Source of the DNA: Ficedula albicollis
Lineage: Eukaryota > Chordata > Aves > Passeriformes > Muscicapidae
Assembly (NCBI RefSeq): GCF_000247815.1
Contig: NC_021673.1
Coordinates: 111,840,766-111,904,765, forward strand
Reading direction: 5' to 3'
DNA: 64,000 bases
Position numbers and translations under genes: made by a program. Shown here piece by piece: positions 38,264 to 51,016 of this stretch (positions within the stretch are counted from its first letter, which is position 1; every line of letters begins with the position of its first letter). Under the pieces are notes generated by a model. That model was not told where the DNA came from. It was given only the letters and a program-made list of their open reading frames with translations, and searched no databases.

Positions 38264-40559
38264 CTAAGACTTTATCCAAATTATTTTGGGAATGGTTTGG
38301 GCCTACTCAGTCCCTTTCCTCTTTAGACATAAATTTTATGCTCCTACAGCTGGAGTTTCCAGTCTTAGTGATGGATTCAGTTTAGGGGGCAGAAGGAGAC
38401 AAAAAAAACAACTCCTCCTACTCCTCCTCAGATATGCATATTGCCTTTCTGGTTACCTCCTTCTCTGAGGGATCACCTTTCCAGTGAAGGGTTGACTGGA
38501 TGAGGAAAGGAGAAGGGTGAGCAAAGCATACTGTGGCCTGGTGTTCAAGGGATTTATGGTGGTTAGAAAGAGAATAGCATAGGAATGTTTGGATACCAAG
38601 TCTAACATCACCTCATCAATCACTCTTTGTCACTCACATCGATAACCAGTTACAAAGAGTTTTTTAATGACTGTTGACCACCTCTTTTCCTTCTCTCCTC
38701 TCAAAGTCTGTTGTTGGTAACATGTAATCAGCCATCTATGTATTTAAACCTAATTGCATATTTTAGATGCAAAGACAAGGAAAACTGGGAGCTCTTGATT
38801 AAAAGATGGAGATGACTTTTGCAAACAGAGACTGAGGAAAATGTCTTGCAGCTCATGACTTCCAGGAGGAGCAGCAAGTTATGCCTGTTGCTGGTGTTAC
38901 AACTTGTGACTGGGGGAAGAAAGGTCCATTGGTATTTTCCTGGGCCACAATTATGTACATGAGTAGAAAATTTGGTCATTAGAGGACTCTCTAACTTCAG
39001 TAAACTAAGCAAGAATCCAAAGCTGAAATCTGTATACTAGAAAAACACAAGCTGTGAATGCAATACCAATTTTTCAGATGGAAGTAAAATAAACATTAAA
39101 AAAATAACCTTGGGGAGCAATGGAATCTCCAGCATGCTAAAGCCTTGCATCAGGACCAGATATATTCTGAATTATGTACTTTGTTTCTAATGCATGACAA
39201 GTAAAATTATTGTAATGGTCCCCTCTAGCCTTAAAACTATGAACTGCTTCCTCTGGTGCAGCAGCCTAACTCAGCAGGCTGACAGGAGAAGGAGTTTATT
39301 GCACCAGCCACTGCTCTTAAAACCACGCCCCAAAGGAAAGGTGCTTGTGAGGAAATTGGTGCGGTAGGTTAATGAAAGGCGACGGTGACCGGCACAGAGG
39401 GAGGATTCATTCATCCTGCTCTCTGACCAACCACACTTTGCACCAGCTGGGGCAGGATGACCAGGAGAAGCACCTGGAAAATCACAATTGAGAGTGAAAA
39501 CTGGGATTCAAGGATGTTCTTCCATTGGTGTTGGTGGTCCAGCTCTCCAGTTTTGCATTCTATGCCTGTGCAGAGACACTTTCCAAGTGCCACCTCTCAT
39601 GAAGGTGGTGCCTTTCTTCCCCAGGAAAAATTTTAAGTGCAAACTCAGCTCACAGCACCCATCATAAATTATTTATTTGCAGATTTCTCAAATTTTTCCA
39701 GATAGCTTCCTCCTACTCAAAAACTGGTTGAGCATGAACCCTATACTTTTCTGAGGTAAGGAATAAAATCAGATGTGAATTATAAAAATTTTAAGGTTTT
39801 GAATACCTTTTTTAAAACAATTTAAACTTTACAGTAAAATGCTATTTTTTTCCATAAAATGAGAAATTTCAAGAGTATGCCAAGAGTTATAAATACATCA
39901 GATAAGATTTTCCAGACATTTCTGGTGATCAACAGCAAAGAATAGCCAACATAGTGTCCATAGTTGGAGCTGGTGTTTTGATAGAGTTTCTTTCAGAAAT
40001 ATTGGCTTTTCATTCATGACAAACCATGATTGAATTTTAACAGGATTCTTAGGAACATTATTCCCCCTCTAATCTATGGATTTGTTATAAGTGGAAAGAG
40101 CTGTGTTTACTAAAGAGAATGACAGTCTGCTTTTTGCTTACTTAGCAATTTCCATACCAAACTACCAACTGCGTCACTGTCTTTCTCAGTCATTTCCTAA
40201 ATCCAGTTGCACCAGTAGAGTGAGGTTGACTTATTACCCTTCTTTTAGCATTTTTGACAGCTGTTAAGAAAAAAACTATGAAATTATTTTAGAGGATCAT
40301 GTGTTTCACACAGAGGGAACCAATGGCATTCATAATACACAAAGTTCTCCTATAAGCTTATTATAGGCACCTAGTCCCATTACCCAAAATATTCAGCATT
40401 CCTTTAATCTGACAGGGTATTTTATAGATTCTTTACATTTCTGGTTTTGTTTGATGTTCCTTTCAAGTCTCAGCAATTTCAAATCCTTTCAAATATCTGG
40501 GCAATTGCTTGGAGGGAAAAAAAACCCCAAATATTTCTTTTAATGAAAGATTCTATTTC
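38264..40559. other. unassigned sequence
   Basis: No gene was recognised. A minus-strand frame at 39411-39593 ends in a hydrophobic helix-like stretch (SLSIVIFQVLLLVILPQLV), but nothing else supports it. The sequence just beyond (39325-39400) has a CCACGCCCC box and scattered CpGs. Confidence 0.35.
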
Positions 40560-40655
40560 ACACAGCACAAAATTTTCATGTTTCCAGGGCCAGAAGTTAG
40601 ACTCAGTTATCTTTGTGGAACCCTTCCAACTCAGGTTATTGTGATTCTATGATTT
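40560..40655 (+). mobile_element. CR1 3' tail fragment, plus strand
   Basis: The short stretch ends CCCTTCCAACTCAGGTTATT followed by GTGATTCTATGATTT, the CR1 3' UTR end plus a terminal TTCTATGA-type repeat. Only the last roughly 90 bp are recognisable. It is separate from the large CR1 that begins about 145 bp downstream. Confidence 0.6.
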
Positions 40656-40864
40656 CCCACCATTATTACCATTATTAATAATATTGCTACTATTACAAAA
40701 CAATAATACAACACTGTGATTTTTATGAACATGACTAAACCCAAATTCTCTTCCACAAATAATTAAAAAAAGAAGTTAGAGATTTACACATGCCTTCAGG
40801 CTATGATCTTATTGGCATCATGGAGACCAGAGGTGTGGTGGGATGGCTCCAATGACTGGAGTAT

Positions 40865-41553
40865 GGGAAGGGAAGGGAAGTGGAAGGGAAGGGAAGGGAA
40901 GGGAAGGGAAGGGAAGGGAAGGGAAGGGAAGGGAAGGGAAGGGAAGGGAAGGGAAGGGAAGGGAAGGGAAGGGAAGGGAAGGGAAGGGAAGGGAAGGGAA
41001 GGGAAGGGAAGGGAAGGGAAGGGAAGGGAAGGGAAGGGAAGGGAAGGGAAGGGAAGGGAAGGGAAGGGAAGGGAAGGGAAGGGAAGGGAAGGGAAGGGAA
41101 GGGAAGGGAAGGGAAGGGAAGGGAAGGGAAGGGAAGGGAAGGGAAGGGAAGGGAAGGGAAGGGAAGGGAAGGGAAGGGAAGGGAAGGGAAGGGAAGGGAA
41201 GGGAAGGGAAGGGAAGGGAAGGGAAGGGAAGGGAAGGGAAGGGAAGGGAAGGGAAGGGAAGGGAAGGGAAGGGAAGGGAAGGGAAGGGAAGGGAAGGGAA
41301 GGGAAGGGAAGGGAAGGGAAGGGAAGGGAAGGGAAGGGAAGGGAAGGGAAGGGAAGGGAAGGGAAGGGAAGGGAAGGGAAGGGAAGGGAAGGGAAGGGAA
41401 GGGAAGGGAAGGGAAGGGAAGGGAAGGGAAGGGAAGGGAAGGGAAGGGAAGGGAAGGGAAGGGAAGGGAAGGGAAGGGAAGGGAAGGGAAGGGAAGGGAA
41501 GGGAAGGGAAGGGAAGGGAAGGGAAGGGAAGGGAAGGGAAGGGAAGGGAAGGA
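40865..41553 (+). repeat. (GGGAA)n array inside CR1 endonuclease region
   Basis: The pure tract runs from 40882 to 41552, about 134 units. It is preceded by three more units and a single G-to-T interruption at 40881. The left flank ends in CR1 sequence (GACTGGAGTATGGGA) and the right flank resumes in CR1 (ATGCAGGTTCTTTAAGAAGG). In an ordinary CR1 these two flanks are a few bases apart around a GGGATGGAGGGATACAGG-like segment, which is the likely seed. All three plus frames and two of the minus frames are open because the unit has no stop; none is a gene. Confidence 0.97.
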
Positions 41554-41714
41554 TGCAGGTTCTTTAAGAAGGACAACTAGGGAAGAGAAGGAGGTGGTGT
41601 TGCACTCTAAGTGAGTGACCAGTTGGAGTGCATGGAGTTCTGCTTGGAGATGGATGAAGAGCCAACCAAAAGCTTGATGGTCAGGATTAAAAGGAGAGCA
41701 GGGACAAGTGGTTT

Positions 41715-41838
41715 TGTAGTGATGGTCTGCTACAGACCAAGGGATCAGGAAGATTGGAAGATGAGATCCTCTATTCACAGATAGGAGCAGCCTGTAGTGA
41801 TGGTCTGCTACAGACCAAGGGATCAGGAAGATTGGAAG
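41715..41838 (+). repeat. 78-bp partial tandem duplication in CR1
   Basis: The 46-nt string at 41715-41760 (TGTAGTGATGGTCTGCTACA onward) recurs at 41793-41838, a shift of 78 bp, with no difference seen. It lies in the endonuclease-coding part of the large CR1. Confidence 0.92.
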
Positions 41839-42205
41839 AACATTCCGAGCCCTGGTGCTCATGGGGGGACTTCAACTGCCAGGATACCTGTTGGAGTGAC
41901 AAAAAAGCAATTCAGGAGATTCTTGGAATCCTGCCAATAGTGAATTCCTTCTACTAGCAAGAGAGGAGCCAACAAAAGGGGTGTTGTGCTGGACCTTATT
42001 CTACAAACACAGATGGGCTTGCAGGGAACATGGAGCTCTGGGGCAGCCATGAATTGGTGGCATTTGAGATTCTTATAGCAGCGAGGAGGGTGCACAGCAA
42101 GTTCCCTACCTTGGCCTTCAGGCACATTTTGGCCTCTTCAGTCATCTGCTTCATAGAGCACTGGAGAGAGAATAAAGTGCTGGAGGGAAGAGCGGCTCCA
42201 GAATA

Positions 42206-42494
42206 ATGGTTAATATTCAAGGATTACCTCCTCCAAGCTCGGGAATGATGCATCCCAAAGAAAAGGAAGTCAGGCAAGAACACCAGAAGGCCTGTGTGGA
42301 TGAACAAGGAGCTCCTGCACCAACTCAAACACAAAAAGGAAATCTACAGTGGGTGGAAGCACAGAGAGGTAGTCTGGGAGGAATACAGAGAAATTGTCCT
42401 GGCAGCCAGAGATCAGGTTAGGAAAGCTAAATCCCTGAGAGAATTAAATCTAGCCAGGGACATAAAGGGCGACAAGAAAACCTTCTATAGGTAA
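42206..42494 (+). pseudogene. CR1 ORF2 linker remnant (copy 1)
   Basis: Two overlapping frames cover the region between endonuclease and RT. The second (from 42294) reads [38 protein letters not shown] and [16 protein letters not shown], the conserved pre-RT segment of CR1 ORF2. The same frames recur at 43454-43742 in copy 2. Confidence 0.85.
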
Positions 42495-42735
42495 GTTGGT
42501 GATAAAAGAAAGACAAGGGAAAATGTGGCTCCACTCAAGAACAAAATGAGAGAACTAGTTACCTGAGATATGAAGAAGACAGGTGTACTTAAGGACCTTT
42601 GGCTTCAATCTTCATCAGCAGGTACTCCATCCACACCACCCAAGTCCCTGAAAGTAAAAAGGCAAGAACTGAGAAAATTAAGAACTGCCAGCTGTAGAAG
42701 AAGATCAGGTTCAAGAATAACTAAGGAACCTAAAG

Positions 42736-43229
42736 ATGCAGAAATCCATAGGACTTGATGAAATACATCCCCAAGTACTGAGACAACTGGAGGAGGAAGT
42801 GTCTAAGTCATTATCCATCATATTTGAGCGGTTCTGGCAGTCCAGTGAAGTTGTCACTTATGGAAAAAGGGGAAAGATAACCCCAATATTTAAGAAGGAA
42901 AACAAGAAAGACCTAAGAACTACAGGTCAGTCAGTCTTATATCAGTGCCCAGCAAGACCATGGACCAGATGCTCCTGGCAACAGTGATGAAGGAAATGAA
43001 AAATAAGAAGATGCTTGATAACAGTCAACATGGCTTCACTAAGGGTAAATCATGCCTGACGAATCTGATGGCCTTCCACATCAGGGTTACAAAGTTGATG
43101 GATAAAGGAAGAGCAACTGGTGTAATCCACCTGGACCTGTGCAAAACATTTGACACTGTCTGGCACAACATCCTTGTCTCTAAACTGGAGAGACGTGAAT
43201 TTGATGGATGGTCAGTTAAACAACAGTGA
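42736..43229 (+). pseudogene. CR1 reverse-transcriptase palm remnant (copy 1)
   Basis: Frame 42736-42987 holds the N-terminal RT segment (SKSLSIIFERFWQSSEV, RGKITPIFKKENKKD). Frame 42945-43229 holds the finger/palm segment: SQHGFTKGKSCLTNLMAF, then VIHLDLCKTFDTVWHNIL, in which the D of LDL is the motif A catalytic aspartate. The switch of frame between them marks a frameshift near 42950. Confidence 0.9.
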
Positions 43230-43453
43230 ATTGGCTGAAGTCACAAATGAAAAAACTGTGTTCACCTGTGGTGTCATGTCTACATGGAGACCACTGATGA
43301 GTGGCATTACTCAGAGCTGATAGTGGGAATGGCACTGTTTAACATCTTTGTCAGTGTCATGGGCAGTGGGATTAAGGTGGCCTCTTCAGTCATCTGCTTC
43401 ATAGAGCACTGGAGAGAGAATAAAGTGCTGGAGGGAAGAGCGGCTCCAGAATA

Positions 43454-43742
43454 ATGGTTAATATTCAAGGATTACCTCCTCCAAGCTCGGGAATGATGCA
43501 TCCCAAAGAAAAGGAAGTCAGGCAAGAACACCAGAAGGCCTGTGTGGATGAACAAGGAGCTCCTGCACCAACTCAAACACAAAAAGGAAATCTACAGTGG
43601 GTGGAAGCACAGAGAGGTAGTCTGGGAGGAATACAGAGAAATTGTCCTGGCAGCCAGAGATCAGGTTAGGAAAGCTAAATCCCTGAGAGAATTAAATCTA
43701 GCCAGGGACATAAAGGGCGACAAGAAAACCTTCTATAGGTAA
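43454..43742 (+). pseudogene. CR1 ORF2 linker remnant (copy 2)
   Basis: Identical in translation to 42206-42494, shifted by 1,248 bp, and part of the tandem duplicate. Confidence 0.85.
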
Positions 43743-43983
43743 GTTGGTGATAAAAGAAAGACAAGGGAAAATGTGGCTCCACTCAAGAACAAAATGAGAG
43801 AACTAGTTACCTGAGATATGAAGAAGACAGGTGTACTTAAGGACCTTTGGCTTCAATCTTCATCAGCAGGTACTCCATCCACACCACCCAAGTCCCTGAA
43901 AGTAAAAAGGCAAGAACTGAGAAAATTAAGAACTGCCAGCTGTAGAAGAAGATCAGGTTCAAGAATAACTAAGGAACCTAAAG

Positions 43984-44477
43984 ATGCAGAAATCCATAGG
44001 ACTTGATGAAATACATCCCCAAGTACTGAGACAACTGGAGGAGGAAGTGTCTAAGTCATTATCCATCATATTTGAGCGGTTCTGGCAGTCCAGTGAAGTT
44101 GTCACTTATGGAAAAAGGGGAAAGATAACCCCAATATTTAAGAAGGAAAACAAGAAAGACCTAAGAACTACAGGTCAGTCAGTCTTATATCAGTGCCCAG
44201 CAAGACCATGGACCAGATGCTCCTGGCAACAGTGATGAAGGAAATGAAAAATAAGAAGATGCTTGATAACAGTCAACATGGCTTCACTAAGGGTAAATCA
44301 TGCCTGACGAATCTGATGGCCTTCCACATCAGGGTTACAAAGTTGATGGATAAAGGAAGAGCAACTGGTGTAATCCACCTGGACCTGTGCAAAACATTTG
44401 ACACTGTCTGGCACAACATCCTTGTCTCTAAACTGGAGAGACGTGAATTTGATGGATGGTCAGTTAAACAACAGTGA
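43984..44477 (+). pseudogene. CR1 reverse-transcriptase palm remnant (copy 2)
   Basis: Identical in translation to 42736-43229. In this copy the RT continues downstream into the FADD-box region, so it is the unit joined to the original 3' half. Confidence 0.9.
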
Positions 44478-44531
44478 ATTGGCTGAAGTCACAAATGAAA
44501 AAACTGTGTTCACCTGTGGTGTCATGTCTAC

Positions 44532-44720
44532 ATGGAGACCACTGATGAGTGGCATTACTCAGAGCTGATAGTGGGAATGGCACTGTTTAACATCTTTGTC
44601 AGTGTCATGGGCAGTGGGATTAAGGGCACCCTCAGCAAGTTTGCTGCTGACACCAAGCTGGGTGCTGCAGTCAACAAAGAGAACGGATGGAGGCATCCAG
44701 AGGGGCATGGACAGGCCTGA
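44532..44720 (+). pseudogene. CR1 RT catalytic-box remnant with FAAD
   Basis: The frame reads ALFNIFVSVMGSGIKG then TLSKFAADTKLGAAVNKENG. The CR1 catalytic box FADD is FAAD here (codons GCT GCT GAC), replacing the first aspartate of motif C by alanine. The minus-strand CR1 near 1320-1350 has the same GCT GCT GAC codons and the same FVSVM wording. Confidence 0.88.
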
Positions 44721-44927
44721 GAGGTGAGTTCACATGCAACAATGCAAAGTGCAAGGTACTGCAAAGTGCAAGGACCTGGATCAGGACAATTCCAAGCACA
44801 AATACAGGCTTGGCAGAGAATGGATTAAGAGCCGCCCTGAAGAGAAGGACCTGAGGCTGTAAGTTGGTAAGTTCAACATGAACCAGCAACATGAACTTGC
44901 AGTCCAGAAAGCCAACCACAACCTGAA

Positions 44928-45176
44928 TTGGATCAAAATCAGCATGGCCAGCAGGTCAAAGGAGATGATTCTGCCCCTCTGCCTGCTCCTGTGAGACACC
45001 ACCTGGAGCGCTGCATCCAGCTCTGCAGACTTCAGCATAAGAAGGGTGTGGACCCATTGGAGAAAGCCCAGAGAACCATGAATATGTTCAGAGGGCTGGA
45101 ACACCTCTTCCATGAAGACAGGTTGAGAGTGGGAGTTGTTCAGTCCGGAGAGAAGGCTCCAAGAGATGATTTATAG
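44928..45176 (+). pseudogene. CR1 ORF2 C-terminal remnant
   Basis: The frame contains PVRHHLERCIQLCRLQHKKG, DPLEKAQRTMN and FRGLEHLFHEDRLR, matching the CR1 ORF2 C-terminal domain after the RT. The 3' UTR follows (GAGGGACTTTTTACAAGGGG at 45219, AATGGCTTTAAACTGAAAAA at 45261). Confidence 0.88.
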
Positions 45177-45650
45177 CAGCCTTTCAGTGCCTGAAGGGGG
45201 CCTGCAAGAGAGCTGGAGAGGGACTTTTTACAAGGGGATGTAGTGATAGGACTAAAGGGAATGGCTTTAAACTGAAAAAGGGTAGGTTTAGATTGGATAT
45301 ATAAGAAATTCTCTACTGTGAGAGTGGTGAGGCACTGGAAGAATTTTCCCAGAGAAGTTGTGGATGCCCTATCCCTGGAAGTGCTCAGAGCCAGGCTGGA
45401 TAAGGCTTTGAGCAACCTGGTCTCATGGAAGGTTTCCTATCCACAGCGGGGAGGGTAAAACTAGATAATCATTAAGGTCCCTTTCAAGTCAAACCATACG
45501 GTGATAAGATGCTTGTCATTAATTAACAAAAAAAGACAGGACACCGTTATAGTCTGGTCATAGTCCAAAGGTGGGAGGGCAAGAAGAGTATATATGGTTA
45601 GCATAGTTTCTTATCCTTGCAGAACACACAGTACCCTCTGTGTTGCTTCC

Positions 45651-45721
45651 TGGAGTTGCACTCTCCCAGTCAACTTGAAGTCCTTCCTGTGGAGTTGCAC
45701 TCTCCCAGTCAACTTGAAGTC
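45651..45721. repeat. tandem duplication, 39-bp period
   Basis: TGGAGTTGCACTCTCCCAGT and the next bases at 45651-45682 recur at 45690-45721 without a visible difference, just downstream of the large CR1. Confidence 0.9.
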
Positions 45722-47063
45722 AACACTTGGTTGAAGGATACTTAGCTTTCACACTTCTTTCTAAAGCTAGTCTGGCAGACCTACACTTCTCAGGTACACA
45801 GTGGAAGAAGCGTTCTGCCTTGCTGGAGTTCAGCTTGGATGTGGGGTACAGAAACTGTTTATCATTCAGTTTCCTGAGTGACTGGTTGTTTTCTTAGGTG
45901 TGTGCCAGTACTCAGTGCACTATAAAGCCACACCTCTCCATTTTCACCACTCTCATTCCCTGGCTAATTATGTGTGCACTGTCATATCTTGCGAAATCAA
46001 CTGGATAACTTGCTAATATCATGACAATGCTTCCGTCTACTTTTTTTTCTTGTTGTTTAGGGATCAGTTTTATATGTAACAGTGATTGAGACATTTTTAG
46101 TGTTTAATCTTTGCTTGTTCTGAGAACATCATTTATGCATCAGAGTCATAAAGGTATAAACTGCTGGTAATGATTTACTTTTTACAGAACTAAACACTAG
46201 TGTGAAATCCAATATTTGAATACTTATTCTTAACACCTGCTCTTCTTTTGTTGGCCTCATCTTCCCATCCTTTGTCTTTGTATAAAAGAAACCCAAATGG
46301 TTTCAAAGTGCCCTGGAAGCTCAAAAATGGCATGTGGGAGGGTTGTGTGTTTTTTCCAACTTTGCTATAAGAGTCAGCTTTCTCTCAAAGTCAAAGTTCA
46401 GAACATCCCTAGTTGAGAAACTGATGCAGAGGAAAGGCAGGGAGCGGATGACTGTGAACTCAGAGAAATGATAGACAATTTTGTCTGAAGTTGCATAGGT
46501 ATCTCAACATCTTTTGGCAGATGCAAGGTGTTTATACAATCCCACTATATTGATTAATTTCTGAATGTGTGTTCAAGTACACTGTCATATTTCATGCGTG
46601 GATTAGATATGCCAAATGGCAGAGATAGCACCTGTGTCTCTTCCATAGCAGTAAGAGAGCTCTCCTCAACAATGACACCAGAAGAGGAAGCTGGGGGCTG
46701 GGGAGGGTGGAGGGCATGGTGAAGGTCTGGAAAATGTAAATCCCCACTGCAGGTACCAGGGGAGGATCTACCACAGTGGCAAAGTCTGCCCTAAGGAACA
46801 CCTCTAAGACACCCCCTAAGATGCCACAGGGCATCAGTACCTGTCCCTACAAGTGCTGCAAATTTGTATTGCCACTGGGTGTGTGTATCAGGCACTAGCA
46901 GAAAAACAGACATCTTTAGATTTGTGTGGCTCAGATCTGAAACATTTTAGCCAAAATGCCATGCAAAAAAATTAGAAAAATCCATATGTGCTGGTTTTAA
47001 AGGGTTTTCTAGGGGCAATTTTCCCACATAAAGCACCAGAAAGGGGAAAATAGGAAAAAAACT

Positions 47064-47128
47064 CCAACCAACCAACAAACCAACCAACCAACCAACCAAC
47101 CAACCAACCAACCAACCAACCAACCAAA
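47064..47128. repeat. (CCAA)n microsatellite
   Basis: About 16 units of CCAA with one early imperfection (CAACAAACC). The minus-strand frame reads as Leu-Val-Gly-Trp repeats and is not a gene. Confidence 0.95.
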
Positions 47129-48799
47129 GAAACAAAAACTCGATTAGTCAACATGGAGAATTCCTATTTCCCTAGATTTTCTCATATACCTAGAATGCTT
47201 GCTAAAATTATTTAAACTAAACATGACTTGAAAATTTTCCTGTATCCTTTAGATATCATACACAGGGTGAGTGAGCACTTGGCATCTTCTGCTCCCCCCA
47301 TGCTCAGAGGCAGCACATCATGGGCATTTGGATCTGTAGTGTGTGTGAAAACCGTGAGTAGACAACAGAAAGCAGGCAGTTTTCACAGGTGCAGTAAAAG
47401 CTGTGTTAATTAAACTGGAAAGAAGCAGGATCTGAAACTTTTCAGAGGGGCAGTTTCTTTCCTACTTGTGATGGCGACCAAAATTAGACTCTTAAGCTTC
47501 AAAAGGAAACAGATCTGGATAAAATGCAGAACTTTATAAGAAATCTAAACCTCTGCATTGTATACACAATTAAGGCAAATTAATAGACAAATATTTCTGT
47601 AAGAAGTATTTTTAAAATGAAGCTTCAATAAGTACCGAAGTGAGTATTTGCTTGCACAGAATCTTGGTCATACATGTAATCCCAGTAATTGCTTCCTTTT
47701 AATTAGGCTTGTAATAGGTACCCAACCCAGTCTAGATGTTCTTCAGCAACTTGTCTGGGGTGTCCATGGGCCAGATTGCAACAGAAGCTGACAGAGGAAC
47801 AATGGAATAACACACTGTGAGCCTGCCCATCAAGTGACCAGCACAAGGGTTGGTCATATCTTCAGTAGAGTTTGGAACTCAGGCAAAGATAAATCCCACC
47901 TGGCTAACTAAGTGCTTGCCCAGCAAAGGCACCACAGAGTGTGATGCTAGAAGCACAGCCATTCCAGCTTCCTCAAGAGTCAGAAAGAGCCATCTCCAGG
48001 CTCATCTCTGAGCTGTCTGGAGCAGGTGACAGTCTATTGACAATAGAAGCATTTGTGATGCTTAACCTGGGCAGGTGACATGAACCCAGGCCTTGGAGGG
48101 AGGTAAGGGAGAACTGGTACACACAGCAGGTAGGATAGGCATGGGAAATGGTAGACAGACATCATGTTAAATGCTTCTCCAGCCTCAGGTGATCCACTTT
48201 AGGCCCTGGGGGCATTTATTTCTTGGACTTAGAGATGTGAGAAAACTCCACCATCTGCTCTTCAGCAGAGAGTTTGCAAGGCCCAACAAACTAGACAGGA
48301 GTTCAAAAGTATCTGTGTCAAGAGAATAAATTAAAAGCCTCATTCACATAATTTAGGACTATAGTTTCATGGATCTGGATTCAAACCTCCTGTAGAGATG
48401 CTTCTTGCTGTACTATACGTGGGGAAATCCATTTCACTACAGAAACAGATTTCCCCTCCTGGGACCTATTCCAAAATTCAGGAAACTCAAGGACATCCAT
48501 TCCCATGAATTCAATAATCTCTGGGTCAGTCACTTCCCAGAGATGAAAGACAGAATCCAGAACAACTGGAGAGATAAAACAAGCTGATCTTTATTTCCAG
48601 CAACGCATCACATTAATCCTTAATGGTACATAATGATGGTTATTTACAGGGAAGGTTTACTCTTGATTAAAAGAGAAGTTTAGTCGTCATTCTTAGAAGG
48701 TATGCTCTTTATTTTGTTGTGTAAGGTCCCATCATTCAGTCAGATGCCAGTAAATGACATGAAGAAGGTGACTAATGAAGAGCTACTTATTGCTCTCAG

Positions 48800-49928
<1,129 letters not shown>

Positions 49929-50974
49929 ATCTCATGAAGTTCCTAACCACTCTCAGAATCAAGCTCTTAAGTCAAAGGGAGCTATGGTCTGATGTCTATG
50001 GCTAGTGATGTGAGACATTTTTATGTCATTAAAATGGCACAATATTTTTATTAAGACATTTCTCTAAGTGCAGTGTGCAAGCATAGAGTATACAAAGATC
50101 CTCAGCCAGACAATACTTTACAGGCTTTGTCTGAAAACATAAAAAGAGCTCAGATGCTAACATTACTAGTGCTCATGTAAAACCAGAAAAAAATCAATGC
50201 CACCGCACTAAAGAAGTTGATGTGTAATATGTTATGCAAATAAAATGTAAAATAGAATTATTACATTATAAAAAATATTAAAATACATATTCCAAGACTT
50301 AAGCCTGGCCATTGGCTTTTTCACCCATGAAATTAATAAAAAATCTGACATCTTAAAATATTTAGTGATTTTCATGTTTAATTACTAATTTTTAATGAAG
50401 CACTGTGTTAGAGAGGTGATTTTAACCTTACTGGTTAATGTTGCCAATGGCAATACTGCAATGATGATTGCTATGACTTCCACTTTCTCATTGATCTCTA
50501 ACACTCAGATTCAAGCTACACCACAAAAATACGCCTTGAAAAAAAGACACTGGTGTCCATGCACCAAAATAATTTGGAGGGGCAGGGCAACATCTGAAGT
50601 CACTGCCAATGTAATGACTAAGATGGTAAAAAAAAATCCAAGCAAATGGCTACCTCTTCAGGGACCCAGTTCATACTTGAATAAGGCTGGATTCAGAATA
50701 TCTTTGTGCTATTAGTCATGCAATTCACACAGCAATCACTGCCTGAGCTGTCAGATTAGACAAGAAACTGCATGCTTTGCTTGTAGCTCACATACCTGGA
50801 CTATACAGTCAGTTGAAAAGAAGCAATCACACTCCCAGTAGTGTCCTGAGAGCTGGTTTGTTAGTGCTGTGGAAGCCCAAGTGCTCCCTGAGCCTCAGCA
50901 AAGGCAGCAGATGAAGATTGCTGACCATGCCCTGCAGCAGCATCTGCAAATACCTGGTCCTTGCTATATAAAGG

Positions 50975-51016
50975 CTGCACTGGCACTTCTCTAATCTGCA
51001 CTGGCACTTCTCTAAT
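50975..51016. repeat. tandem duplication, 21-bp unit x2
   Basis: CTGCACTGGCACTTCTCTAA plus T at 50975-50995 is repeated exactly at 50996-51016. Confidence 0.9.

Larger units (their letters stand above)
42130..43377 (+). repeat. CR1 internal tandem duplication, copy 1 (1,248 bp)
   Basis: The copy starts at TGGCCTCTTCAGTCATCTGC and ends at GGGATTAAGG. Comparing it line by line with 43378-44625 I found no difference. At the junction (43377/43378) the RT-region sequence ATTAAGG runs directly into the earlier endonuclease-end sequence TGGCCTCTTC, so the repeat is head-to-tail. Confidence 0.96.
43378..44625 (+). repeat. CR1 internal tandem duplication, copy 2 (1,248 bp)
   Basis: This is the second unit. 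Its right end, unlike copy 1, continues naturally into the CR1 RT sequence GCACCCTCAGCAAG. Apparent complete identity between units within a heavily mutated element means the duplication is far younger than the insertion, or that an assembler wrote the block twice. Confidence 0.96.
40801..45510 (+). mobile_element. large CR1 LINE, rearranged, plus strand
   Basis: This is the longest CR1 in the window. Order of parts: endonuclease-coding segment from about 40801 (ATCTTATTGGCATCATGGAG, GGTGGGATGGCTCC), interrupted by a (GGGAA)n array; continued endonuclease (GAAGGACAACTAGGG, GACTTCAACTGCC at 41868); linker and RT; then the ORF2 C-terminus and 3' UTR ending CATTAAGGTCCCTTTCAAG near 45490. The 1,248-bp stretch 42130-43377 is repeated in tandem at 43378-44625. 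Removing the array and one duplicate leaves about 2.8 kb, so the 5' UTR, ORF1 and the start of ORF2 are missing. Frames are broken throughout, so it cannot move autonomously. Confidence 0.95.
45511..48799. other. unassigned sequence with minor repeats
   Basis: The stretch contains a 39-bp-period tandem duplication (45651) and a CCAA microsatellite (47064). No gene or named mobile element was recognised. Confidence 0.4.

Noticed and set aside
40801..41862. Long Gly/Arg/Glu/Lys and Phe/Pro/Ser/Leu frames of up to 353 codons
   Set aside because: They are translations of the (GGGAA)n array and lie inside a dead CR1.
41715..45721. CRISPR-like repeat spacing
   Set aside because: The repeats are two-copy local duplications in a eukaryotic LINE and its flank; there are no regular repeat-spacer units or cas genes.
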